NCBI GenBank assembly: GCA_036268995.1
Contig: DATATB010000161.1
Span: 1-64,000, forward strand
DNA length: 64,000 nt
Source of the DNA: DATATB01 sp036268995
GTDB lineage: Bacteria; Planctomycetota; Planctomycetia; Pirellulales; PNKZ01
Direction of reading: 5' to 3'
The notes beneath the pieces are model-generated. The model did not search any database and had not been told where the DNA came from. It saw only the letters and a program-made list of their open reading frames with translations. The number at the start of each line of letters is the position of its first letter. Positions within the stretch are counted from its first letter, which is position 1. This document shows, one piece after another, positions 26,866-35,851 of the stretch. Position numbers and translations under genes: made by a program.

Positions 26866-26879
26866 GCCCGTAGCTCCAA

Positions 26880-27209
26880 GAATGCGAAATCATTGGCCGT
26901 CGCGCAATTGCAAGATCAGTCTAGCGAGCCCGCGGATGTGAAAAAAGCCGCGGCCGCCCACATTGCCCGCTTTTTTAGGAGCAGTTCCTTCGCTGATTCT
27001 TCCTCGCGCAACACGGTAAGTCTGAGTGGCCCAGAAATGTGCATTCGTGGTGAGAGTGTCGGCACGCGATTTCGGGCATAGGGGATCGGATGATAGAATC
27101 CTTTGCGTTAGCCAACCGCGGAAAGAGGGGTTCTTTCTGGCCGGCGATCGACATTTTGAGGAAGCTAGGTTCGGTAAGGCTCCCGTAATGATTCGCCTGG
27201 GATGTGAAT
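26880..27209. other. Intergenic region with a terminator-like hairpin
   Basis: No credible gene. AAAAAAGC...GCTTTTTT (26941-26977) can pair as a hairpin with a GC-rich interior, so it may end transcription in either direction between the two divergent genes. A TGATAGAAT string near 27090 is -10-like. Confidence 0.35.
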
Positions 27210-28385
27210 ATGGCCAAAGTCAAGAAATCCGGCAACGCGTCCCTGCCGGCGCGAAGCTCACGGACGAGTGAGCCATACCTTTCCGCGGAACGGCTGTTCC
27301 AAGATCTGCGCGGCCTGATCGAGCAGGCCCGTGGGCAAGTCGCCGGGGCAGTCAACAGCGCGCTGGTAGGTCTGTACTGGAGCATCGGCAAGCGGATCCG
27401 CGAAGACGTGCTGCATGAGCAGCGGGCCGGGTATGGCGAACAGATTCTGTCAGCGCTGTCGGCACGGTTGACGGCCGAGTTCGGGCGGGGTTACACGGAG
27501 AAGGGAATCCGGCGAATGGTCCAATTCGCCGAGAGATTTCCGGATGGTGCGATTGTCGCGACACTGTCGCGACAATTGAGTTGGAGCCACTTCGTCACGA
27601 TCGTCCCGCTGGAAGACGCGCTGAAACGCGACTTCTACACCGAACTGTGCCGCATCGAGCGGTGGAGTGTGCGGACACTCCGGCACAAGATCGACCACCT
27701 GTTGTACGAACGGACGGCTGTCAGCAGGAAGCCAAAAGAGTTGATCCGGCAAGATTTGGATGCCCTGCGCGACGGGGATCGGATGACGCCCGACCTGGTG
27801 TTCCGCGACCCTTACTTGCTCGACTTCCTGGGCCTGGCCGGTCAGCACGCCGAGAAGGACGTGGAACAGGCCGTCCTACGGGAGTTGGAAGCCTTCATCA
27901 TGGAGCTTGGCACCGACTTCGCCTTCGTCGCCCGGCAGAAGCGGATCACCGTCGACAACGACGACTACTACCTCGATCTGTTGTTCTATCACCGGCGGCT
28001 GCGGCGGCTGGTGGCCATCGACCTTAAGCTTGGCAAGTTCCAGGCCGGGGACAAAGGGCAGATGGAACTCTACCTGCGCTGGCTGGAAAAAAACGACGTG
28101 CAGCCGGGCGAAGAGGCGCCGCTAGGTCTGATCCTGTGCGCCGACAAGTCAGCGGAGCATGTCGAGCTGTTGCAGCTGGATAAGAGCGGTATCCGCGTGT
28201 CGCAGTACCTGACCGAGCTGCCACCACGCAAGCTGCTGGAAAAGAAACTGCACGAGTCGATCCGTCTGACGCGCGAGCGACTGGCACAGCGGCAGCAAGA
28301 CTCGGCCCCGGCGACGACTTTGGCCTTGCCCAAACCGCCCGGTGACCAACCGAAGATGACCAAGCCGCGCGGACTCAAGAAATAG
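27210..28385 (+). CDS. DUF1016 (YhcG-type) PD-(D/E)XK nuclease
   Basis: About 391 residues from ATG 27210; an in-frame GTG two codons upstream is possible. The N-terminal half is the DUF1016 DNA-binding part (LFQDLRGLIEQARGQVAGAV, NSALVGLYWSIGKRIREDVL, LSRQLSWSHFVTIVPLEDAL). The C-terminal half is a nuclease domain with MTPDLVFRDPYLLDFLGLAG, ELGTDFAFVARQKRITVDND, YYLDLLFYHRRLRRLVAIDL and KLGKFQAGDKGQMELYLRWL: the Asp of DLLFYH, the D-x-K of IDLKLGKF and the Gln of GQMELYL are the expected active-site residues. The family often sits in defence and mobile islands. Here it stands alone, without restriction-modification genes. Confidence 0.88.
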   Translation: MAKVKKSGNASLPARSSRTSEPYLSAERLFQDLRGLIEQARGQVAGAVNSALVGLYWSIGKRIREDVLHEQRAGYGEQILSALSARLTAEFGRGYTEKGIRRMVQFAERFPDGAIVATLSRQLSWSHFVTIVPLEDALKRDFYTELCRIERWSVRTLRHKIDHLLYERTAVSRKPKELIRQDLDALRDGDRMTPDLVFRDPYLLDFLGLAGQHAEKDVEQAVLRELEAFIMELGTDFAFVARQKRITVDNDDYYLDLLFYHRRLRRLVAIDLKLGKFQAGDKGQMELYLRWLEKNDVQPGEEAPLGLILCADKSAEHVELLQLDKSGIRVSQYLTELPPRKLLEKKLHESIRLTRERLAQRQQDSAPATTLALPKPPGDQPKMTKPRGLKK

Positions 28386-28462
28386 CCGCGCGGGCGAACG
28401 CATACAGGACCGGCATTGCGGAGCTCTGATCGGCCTGCAAAGCGGGCGGCTATTCTGACCCT

Positions 28463-28590
28463 TTACGGGAGGCGAGCTTCCCGAAAAAAACCGGCAGTGG
28501 CCCAGTGCGAGAACCACGCGTTCAACTGGCCGGCTAGGGCGTCGGTCTCGTCGCGCAAGGAAACGCGGCCTCGCCAGCCGGCGGCTGCAT
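28463..28590 (-). pseudogene. Remnant of a second DUF2063 (bufC-like) gene
   Basis: The minus strand here encodes LRDETDALAGQLNAWFSHWA followed by TAGFFREARLP and a stop. This matches the C-terminus of the neighbouring DUF2063 protein (LAPDDADTLAGELNAWFSHW, ATAGFFRQARLP, stop). The reading frame is kept over ~32 codons, but upstream of this it is broken by deletions. It is therefore a decayed paralogue or a partial duplication of the gene at 29045-29929. Confidence 0.75.
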
Positions 28591-28607
28591 AGCGGTTCAA
28601 GATAGCC

Positions 28608-29030
28608 CTAAACGCACACCCATAAATATAGCGACCGGCCATCAGACCGCGCCAGCTTTGCTAACGCCGAAAGCCTGCCGAGATAATCTTGAATTTGCCC
28701 CTGGGAAAATTGAGACATCTCCCCGGTTGCTGCCCACCGGACGCCAACTGCTTCAACTGCCTGCTCGCTTGATTCTACTAGGTATGTAACAAGAGAATCG
28801 GGCAGCTTGAGAACGATACGTTCCCCGCCGTCGGAGGACAGCACTTCCTCGAATTGCTGGCACAACTCCAAGCTCCACGCTTCGTTCCGCGAGAGTGCCC
28901 ACAAAATGCTGAGCTCAACCTCCATGATGCCCTTGCCCTCAAGCGTGACGTCGCGGAACGCTCTCGGGTCGGTATCGTACATGGCCGCGGTCTGCGGCGT
29001 GGCAACATATACGTCGGTCAGAATTCCCAT
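28608..29030 (-). CDS. Hypothetical protein downstream of the MNIO operon
   Basis: 140 residues from ATG 29030. The longer frame to 29216 is a shadow of the DUF2063 gene. The protein begins MGILTDVYVATPQTAAMYDT, continues with TLEGKGIMEVELSILWALSR and EEVLSSDGGERIVLKLPDSL, and ends SLYLWVCV. It is soluble, mixed alpha/beta and has two cysteines only. No family was recognised. It starts 14 bp after the DUF2063 stop on the same strand and is flanked on the other side by a duplicated piece of that gene, so it is likely co-transcribed and may have been brought in by the duplication. It lacks the signal peptide and Cys repeats of known MNIO substrates. Confidence 0.65.
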   Translation of the reverse strand: MGILTDVYVATPQTAAMYDTDPRAFRDVTLEGKGIMEVELSILWALSRNEAWSLELCQQFEEVLSSDGGERIVLKLPDSLVTYLVESSEQAVEAVGVRWAATGEMSQFSQGQIQDYLGRLSALAKLARSDGRSLYLWVCV

Positions 29031-29044
29031 ATTGCGGAACCTGT

Positions 29045-29929
29045 CTACGGGAGGCGAGCTTGCCGGAAAAAGCCGGCGGTGGCCCAGTGCGAGAACCAGG
29101 CGTTTAGCTCGCCGGCCAGGGTGTCGGCGTCGTCGGGTGCAAGGGAAGCGGCGACGGCGATGGCCTCGCCGAGGGGGCGGCCGGCGAGGATCGCTTGCAG
29201 CAGTGCGTGTTGGCACTCGGTAATGGCCTCGCGACGTACGGAGTAGTCGCGGCGCCAGAGGGCGAGCCAGGTTGGCTGAGCAGGGGGCGGCAAAGGATCT
29301 GTTTTGTGGCGAATGCCCGAGATGTACTCCTGTACCGGCGAGCGCAGCGTCATCAGCCGCAAACTGGCCGCCGGCACGAGCACGACGTCGGCCAGGCGAT
29401 CCGGCGTGATGGCCGCGAGCTGGTTTACGTCGAGGCCGGGTTCGTGCTCGTCGCCGGGTCCGTCGAAGGCTTCGCTATAGGCCCGTTCGAGCGTAGCCAG
29501 ATCGACGAGGAAATCGGCCCAGTCGGCTTCGGATGAGTCACTCTCATCCCCGGCCGGCCGCGTTTCGGCCAGGAAGCCGGGAAAGTCGGCACTCAAATCG
29601 CCGAGCGTATAGCTGCGCGAGGGATACGTTTGCAGATAGCCGAACACAAAGGCGTCAAAAGTTTCTTCGCCCAGCGCGTGCAAGAGGGCGGGAAACTCCT
29701 CATGGAAACACTCGATCAGCCGGGCGTAGTAGGCGTTGGCATAAATGCCGAGCCGCTCCAGGCTCGACAACTGCCGCGAAGGCAGGATCAGCCGCTCGAC
29801 ATCGTCCGGCGTCAGGGTCACTTCCTGCTGAGCCTCGTCCGACTCGATGCCTTCGCCGACGCCGCCGGGATGCGTGATCACGGCTTGCAGCCAGCGCTGG
29901 ATTTGGCCGAGATTGGGTGAGGGTTGCAT
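29045..29929 (-). CDS. DUF2063 (BufC/HvfC-type) MNIO partner protein
   Basis: 294 residues from ATG 29929 (MQPSPNLGQIQRWLQAVITH); a start at 29956 would add nine residues. The N-terminal DUF2063 domain shows LILPSRQLSSLERLGIYANA, YYARLIECFHEEFPALLHAL and EETFDAFVFGYLQTYPSRSY. The C-terminal part is a helical RRE-like or unassigned domain ending LNAWFSHWATAGFFRQARLP. In characterised systems this family works with the DUF692 enzyme to modify cysteines in a small precursor (bufferin type) and helps recognise the substrate. Here it lies directly downstream of the DUF692 gene, separated by ~110 bp that contain a GC-rich palindrome. Confidence 0.87.
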   Translation of the reverse strand: MQPSPNLGQIQRWLQAVITHPGGVGEGIESDEAQQEVTLTPDDVERLILPSRQLSSLERLGIYANAYYARLIECFHEEFPALLHALGEETFDAFVFGYLQTYPSRSYTLGDLSADFPGFLAETRPAGDESDSSEADWADFLVDLATLERAYSEAFDGPGDEHEPGLDVNQLAAITPDRLADVVLVPAASLRLMTLRSPVQEYISGIRHKTDPLPPPAQPTWLALWRRDYSVRREAITECQHALLQAILAGRPLGEAIAVAASLAPDDADTLAGELNAWFSHWATAGFFRQARLP

Positions 29930-29997
29930 GGGACTGAAAACCGAAATGCTATTCAAGGTGGCAACAAATTGGACGCGGCGCTGTCCGTGCTCCTGGC

Positions 29998-30042
29998 ACC
30001 CTCACCCCGGCCCTCTCCCAGAGGGAGAGGGAGAAATGCGCT
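29998..30042. repeat. Dispersed CCCTCACC...CCCTCTCC palindrome inside the MNIO operon
   Basis: ACCCTCACCCCGGCCCTCTC followed by CCAGAGGGAGAGGGAG forms a hairpin. It lies between the DUF692 and DUF2063 genes, so it could shape their relative expression. Confidence 0.6.
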
Positions 30043-30987
30043 TTAGTCCATGACTTCGATGGCTGTGTGGACGATCGGATGAAATACTGCTGGAGTGGGC
30101 TGATGTCCTTCGGCCGGTGTTGACGTTGGCTTCGCATCGCACGATAGGCTGCCTTGCATGTGCTGCTTGGCTTTCAATACTTCGGCGTGTACGACGGGGA
30201 ACTCGGGAATCTTGGCGTCCCATTCCAGCAGCGTCGACGCGCCGCCGGTCAGTTCGTGCGCCAGGCGATACAAGCGCCATACCGGGTCGATCACCTGGCC
30301 GTCGTGCGTGTCGATCAAATGCGTGCCGCAACTGGTGTGGCCGGCCAGGTGAAACTGCACGACGCGCTCATGCGGCACCGAGCGGATATATTCGGCCGGA
30401 TCGAAATCGTGGTTCACGCTCGAGACGTAGACGTTGTTCACGTCCAGCAGCAGGCCGCAGTCGGCCTGCTCCGCCATGCGGCCGATGAACTCGGCCTCGC
30501 TGAGCGTGGACTGGGCGAAGGTCAGATAGCTGCTCGGATTTTCCAGCACCAGCGGCCGCTCGATAAAATCCTGCACCGCGCGGATGCGCTCCACCAAATG
30601 CGCCAGCGTGGCTTCGTTGAACGGAATCGGCAGCAGGTCATGCGTATTGCGGCCCGCCACGCCCGTCCAGCATACATGGTCCGAAATCCAGCGAGCACCC
30701 ACCGCATCGGCCAGCGATTTGAGCCGTCCGAGGTAATCGAAATTCAGCGGGTCGCTGCTGCCGATCGACAGCGACACGCCGTGCATGACCACGGTGTATC
30801 GCTCGGCAATCTGCTCGAGCACATACCGCGGCCGCCCGCGCGAGTCGATAAAATTTTCGGAAATGATCTCGAACCAATCGACCTCGGGCTGCTGGCGCAG
30901 GATATGGTCGAAGTGCGTCGTGCGCAGTCCCACCCCCAGCCCGAGATTTTCATAGCCTAACCGCCGCGGCATGGTCGCATATTCCAT
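30043..30987 (-). CDS. DUF692 / MNIO (multinuclear iron oxidative) enzyme, BufB-type
   Basis: 314 residues. The TIM-barrel family uses two or three irons to modify cysteines in peptides (MbnB, TglH, BufB). Conserved segments with metal ligands are visible: GLGVGLRTTHFDHIL, MHGVSLSIGSSDPLN, ISDHVCWTG, LVLENPSSYLTFAQS, EQADCGLLLDVNNVYVSSVN, VVQFHLAGHTSC, LIDTHDGQV and STLLEWDAKIPEF. A 40-residue C-terminal tail after the barrel is rich in Pro, Thr and His and not typical. It forms an operon with DUF2063. No small Cys-rich, signal-peptide-bearing precursor (bufA-like) is visible upstream to 31246 or downstream to 28386, which is unusual for the family. Confidence 0.9.
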   Translation of the reverse strand: MEYATMPRRLGYENLGLGVGLRTTHFDHILRQQPEVDWFEIISENFIDSRGRPRYVLEQIAERYTVVMHGVSLSIGSSDPLNFDYLGRLKSLADAVGARWISDHVCWTGVAGRNTHDLLPIPFNEATLAHLVERIRAVQDFIERPLVLENPSSYLTFAQSTLSEAEFIGRMAEQADCGLLLDVNNVYVSSVNHDFDPAEYIRSVPHERVVQFHLAGHTSCGTHLIDTHDGQVIDPVWRLYRLAHELTGGASTLLEWDAKIPEFPVVHAEVLKAKQHMQGSLSCDAKPTSTPAEGHQPTPAVFHPIVHTAIEVMD

Positions 30988-31060
30988 GTTGCCAGTGTGC
31001 CCATGTTGCCAGTGTGCCTTGCCCAGCCGCTTCCCGCAACCACCAACACCGAAAGGGATT

Positions 31061-31145
31061 CGTCTCGACGGAGCGAGACGCCTACGGTGACGAACCGGGT
31101 GCCGCTACCGTCATCTCACCGTAGTCATCCCGCTCCGCCGGGATG
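31061..31145. repeat. Palindromic element of the CGGAGCGGGATG family
   Basis: CGTCTCGACGGAGCGAGACG followed by CCTACGGT (31061-31088) and ACCGTAGTCATCCCGCTCCG followed by CCGGGATG (31118-31145) form inverted copies. A related element is at 44183-44265. The 260-bp gap around it carries no credible gene. Confidence 0.75.
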
Positions 31146-31246
31146 AAGCGACATCACAATCGACCAGCCCAGCGTCAAGCCGAGTTGCCTCCGTCGGCGG
31201 ACCGAGATGGCTACCCCGATGCGGCAGAGCCGCGTTTGCCCTGGCC

Positions 31247-32628
<1,382 letters not shown>

Positions 32629-32632
<4 letters not shown>

Positions 32633-34719
32633 GTCCGGTCCGGAGAAATTTCAATGGGCAGCTTGAGCGTAAAAGCCGTTCCGCGGCCCGGCTCGCTGTG
32701 GCAGTCGATTTCGCCGTTGAGCTCGCGCATCCGCCGGCCGACGAGGTACAGCCCCAAGCCCGTGCCGCCGGGCCGCGTGGTCACGAAGGGCTCGAACAGC
32801 CGGTTCTGCACTTCCGGCGGCAAGCCGGGGCCGCTGTCGCGGACTTCGGCGAGCACGTGTCCGTTGGCTGCCCAGCAGCGCACCCACACGCTGCCGCCGG
32901 CGCCGGCCGCTTCGATCGAATTGCTCAACAGATTGAACAGCACCTCGCGCAAACGGTTCTCATCGGCCTGGACGAGCGGGCAGCCCTGGACCACTTCGGA
33001 TTCCAACTTCACTTGCCGCTGGCTGGCCAGGTGGCGCATGACGTACAGCGTGCCGGCCAGAACGTCGGCGATGCTGGTGGGAGCCTGGCTGTCGGCACGC
33101 GGCCGCACGAACGACAGTAGCTGCGCGGTGGTGTGGGCCAGGCGGTCGATCTCGCCCAGGATCAGCCGCAGGTCTTCGTGATGCTCGGAATCGGGGCCGA
33201 GCTGTTCGGACATCACGCTGGCGATCGTCTTGATCGACGACAGCGGATTCTTGACCTCGTGCGCAATTGAACTGGCCAGCAGCCCCAGGGTCGCCAGCTT
33301 CTCGCTCTCCAGCGCCCGGCGCTCGGCCGCCAACCGATCGAGTTGAAGCACGCTGTTGTGCAAGGCCACGCCGAGCTGTTCGGCCAGCAGCACCACGGCG
33401 TTGGCTTCCTCATCACCGAAATCGCGATTGCGCGAGCGCGGCCCCAGCAAGAGCAGGCCCCAGAGTCCCGGCTGCTCGAAGCGCACGGCCAGCACCAGGC
33501 CGCTAGTGTCGATCTTCGCCAGCGGTCCGGCGGCGAGTTCGCGCGAAGTCCAAACCACGCGGTCGTCGCGCTGCATGGCCATGCCGGCGGCAACCAGCTC
33601 GGCCGGCTCCAACGATTCGGCCGTTCCCGCACGGCATAGCAAGTTGCCGCCCCCATCGAACAGCCAGCCGCTGGCCCGGTCCACTTCCAAAGCCGTGCGC
33701 ATTTGGGCCATGAACCACTCCAGCAGGTCAGGCACGCTTTGGCCCGACAGGCCGGAAAGCTGCGCGGCGAGCTGCCGCGTGCGCGTGCGGAGCGTGCCGG
33801 CGGGCGAGCCCATCAGGTAGCGGAGCGCTTCGGCCGCCCGGCGTCGCAGCGGCGAATAAGCCACGATGAGCGCGACCGCGACGATGCCTTCGAGCAGGCC
33901 GAAATCGAGGCCATAGTTCGACTCGACGTTCGTGCGGATCGGCCGAATCGCCACCCGGTGTACCAGCAGGCAGCCGACCATGATCGCGCCGTAGACGATC
34001 GCGCGTTCCAGGATCAGGCGCATGAAATTGAAGCGCATCACAAAGTAGGCAAACACGATCGCCAGCACTGAAGGGCCGAGCATCAGCGCCAACACAAAAT
34101 ACGGCCGCCACCGCGGCCACGCCGCCATGGCAAAGACCAGCGCAAACGATTGCACGACGGCCAACACCACTTGCAGCACGGCCATGCTGGTAAAAAACGG
34201 CCGTGCTCGAGGCAGCTCGAGCCGGCGGCCCAAACGGTAGAAGGCACTGGCCGAAACCAGATCCACGAGCGCCGCCCAGATGCCGTAGGGCTTCCACAGC
34301 GGCGCGGTGATCGCGAGAAAGTCGCGGCTTGGGCTCGCGGCCAACAGGCTCACGATCGGCACCAGCAAAGCAACCGGCACGTAGGCCAGCAGGTAGCGCA
34401 GCCGCGGCGCAACTTCGGTCCCCAGCTCCGGTCGGCGAAGCCGCGCGCTGCCGTGCAACAGGGCGCTGGGCATGAGCAGCAGGCCGGCGGCCATCGCCGT
34501 CATTGACACCAAACGCGCTGGGCCCAACCAGCCGGCATGCGTGTCGACCAGCAGCAGATCGGCGAAGGCCCCCGCGTGCAGCAGCCACGCAGCGGCAGCC
34601 AATAGCACGATCGGCATGGCCGCATAGCGCCAGTTGCGGCGCTCGACCAGCGCGAGCAACAGAGCCGTGTCGACGACCACGGCCAGGCCCACTGCCAGAA
34701 ATTCGAGCTGCTGAAACAT
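32629..34719 (-). CDS. Multi-TM GAF-containing sensor histidine kinase
   Basis: 696 residues. The first ~290 residues hold about eight membrane helices (for example LEFLAVGLAVVVDTALLLAL, MPIVLLAAAAWLLHAGAF, YVPVALLVPIVSLLAA, YFVLALMLGPSVLAIVFAYF). Then comes a GAF-like domain (SGWLFDGGGNLLCR to FGDEEANAVVLLAEQLGV, about 345-450), the HisKA box SIAHEVKNPLSSIKT (His ~487) and the HATPase with NLLSNSIEAA, DSGPGLPPE and GGTGLGLYLVGRRM. The layout resembles PrsK-type kinases paired with PrsR-type sigma-54 regulators, but no exosortase genes are seen here. Its partner is the overlapping downstream regulator. The signal is unknown; the gene order suggests envelope state. Confidence 0.9.
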
Positions 34720-34728
34720 CGTTGCATC

Positions 34729-35100
34729 TTACACAAAACGGCTGGGCGCCATGTAAACTTCGATGGCAACCGGCGGCAGCCCGTGGCTGTGCCCTGCTTC
34801 GAGCCAGTCGGCCCGCAGGCAATGATCCGGCCCCAGCGGCGCGACGCGCAGCCGCCCCTGGACGCCGGAGCCCCGGCATCGATACTCGACGTACGGGCCG
34901 GCGGCCGCTTCGCCGGCCCGACGCTCGAGCACTTCGACCGGCCGGCCCTCGATCACGAGGATCGAGCCGGGCTCCAAGCGCAGCAATCGCCCTTCGTCGG
35001 GCGACAGGCGGATGCGATCGGACGCCCACCACCGGCGCACGAGATGCCATACATCGGCCGCCAGCCGCCAACAGCCGCTTTCAAGTTTCGGTTTGCACAC
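34729..35100 (-). CDS. Hypothetical small protein between PspA and the kinase
   Basis: 123 residues from GTG 35100, which lies inside the end of pspA (20-bp overlap), so it is coupled to pspA. It ends 9 bp before the kinase start, tying it into the same operon. The sequence is basic and beta-rich: CWRLAADVWHLVRRWWASDR, RLLRLEPGSILVIEGRPVEV, GPYVEYRCRGSGVQGRLRVA and LPPVAIEVYMAPSRFV. It has no signal peptide or TM helix. No family could be named. Position predicts a role with PspA or in signalling to the kinase. Confidence 0.75.
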   Translation of the reverse strand: MCKPKLESGCWRLAADVWHLVRRWWASDRIRLSPDEGRLLRLEPGSILVIEGRPVEVLERRAGEAAAGPYVEYRCRGSGVQGRLRVAPLGPDHCLRADWLEAGHSHGLPPVAIEVYMAPSRFV

Positions 35101-35761
35101 GGCTCTTCAATTCCTCGAATTCGCGCGCGAGCTGCTGCTGCCGCTCGGCCTGTTGAAACTGCCGCTCGAGCTCGGCCGCATCCGGATCGCGGTCGTCGAG
35201 CCGATCGTAAGCCTTGCTCATGGCCTCGGCCCGCTCGACGCGCTGTTCGAGCCGCCCGAACTGGGCAAAGGCCGAGCCGCCGGTCGCCTGGTTCAAGGCC
35301 TGCTGGATGCGTTGCGACGAATCGGCCCGCACCAGTCGGGCCAGCAGCAGCGTTTGCTTCTGCCGGGCCTGGCGAATCTTGTCGGCCAGCTCGCGCACGG
35401 CCTCGTGCAGCCGGGCCGTCTGCTCCTTTTGCTTCGCATATTCCTGCTCGAGCGCATCGGCCCGGGCGGCGGCCGATACTTTTTGTTCCAAGGCCGCCTT
35501 CGCAGCCGCTTCGTCGCCGCGGCGCAGCGCGGAGCCGGCGCGTTCGAGCCATTGCTCCGCCTCGCGCCGGGCCGCCTCGACGCGCTGGCCGAGCTGAATT
35601 TCGTCGGCGATCGCGCCGGCGACACTGGCGCGCACCCGCTCCAGCTCGCCTTCCATATCGACGATCAACTGGTACAGCAACCGCTCGGGATCTTCTACTT
35701 TTTCGCGCAAGGTGGTAATGCTCGACCGCATGACCAGGGTGAAACTTTCGAGCCAGCCCAT
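35081..35761 (-). CDS. pspA: Phage-shock protein A (PspA/IM30/ESCRT-III family)
   Basis: 226 residues, a normal PspA length. The N-terminal amphipathic region is MGWLESFTLVMRSSITTLRE. A long coiled coil follows: EDPERLLYQLIVDMEGELER, VRASVAGAIADEIQLGQRVE, AKAALEQKVSAAARADALEQ and ALNQATGGSAFAQFGRLEQR, ending in a helical REFEELKSRVQTET-type tail. PspA forms membrane-bound polymers that protect or repair the inner membrane. It is usually regulated by PspF in proteobacteria or by two-component systems elsewhere; here the kinase and sigma-54 regulator downstream are the obvious candidates. The ~90-bp upstream gap to the giant membrane protein gene contains a small palindrome. Confidence 0.92.
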   Translation of the reverse strand: MGWLESFTLVMRSSITTLREKVEDPERLLYQLIVDMEGELERVRASVAGAIADEIQLGQRVEAARREAEQWLERAGSALRRGDEAAAKAALEQKVSAAARADALEQEYAKQKEQTARLHEAVRELADKIRQARQKQTLLLARLVRADSSQRIQQALNQATGGSAFAQFGRLEQRVERAEAMSKAYDRLDDRDPDAAELERQFQQAERQQQLAREFEELKSRVQTET

Positions 35762-35814
35762 GATTGAGGTGTCCTTTGTGTTGAAGGGAAAGTGAAACGC
35801 GACCGTGTCGGAAA

Positions 35815-35837
35815 CCCGGCATGAATGCCGGGGCTAA
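35815..35837. repeat. Small palindrome upstream of pspA
   Basis: CCCGGCATGAATGCCGGGGC, followed by TAA, is related to the palindrome at 7761-7783. It lies 54 bp upstream of the pspA start, so it could act as an operator or attenuator, or just be a dispersed repeat. Confidence 0.5.
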
Positions 35838-35851
35838 GTTCACAACTGAAT

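Noticed and set aside
29045..29216. Upstream extension of the 140-residue gene into the DUF2063 gene
   Set aside because: The Arg/Pro-rich residues before Met at 29030 are an antisense-type reading of another gene's codons in a second frame; the downstream start gives a clean protein 14 bp after the DUF2063 stop.
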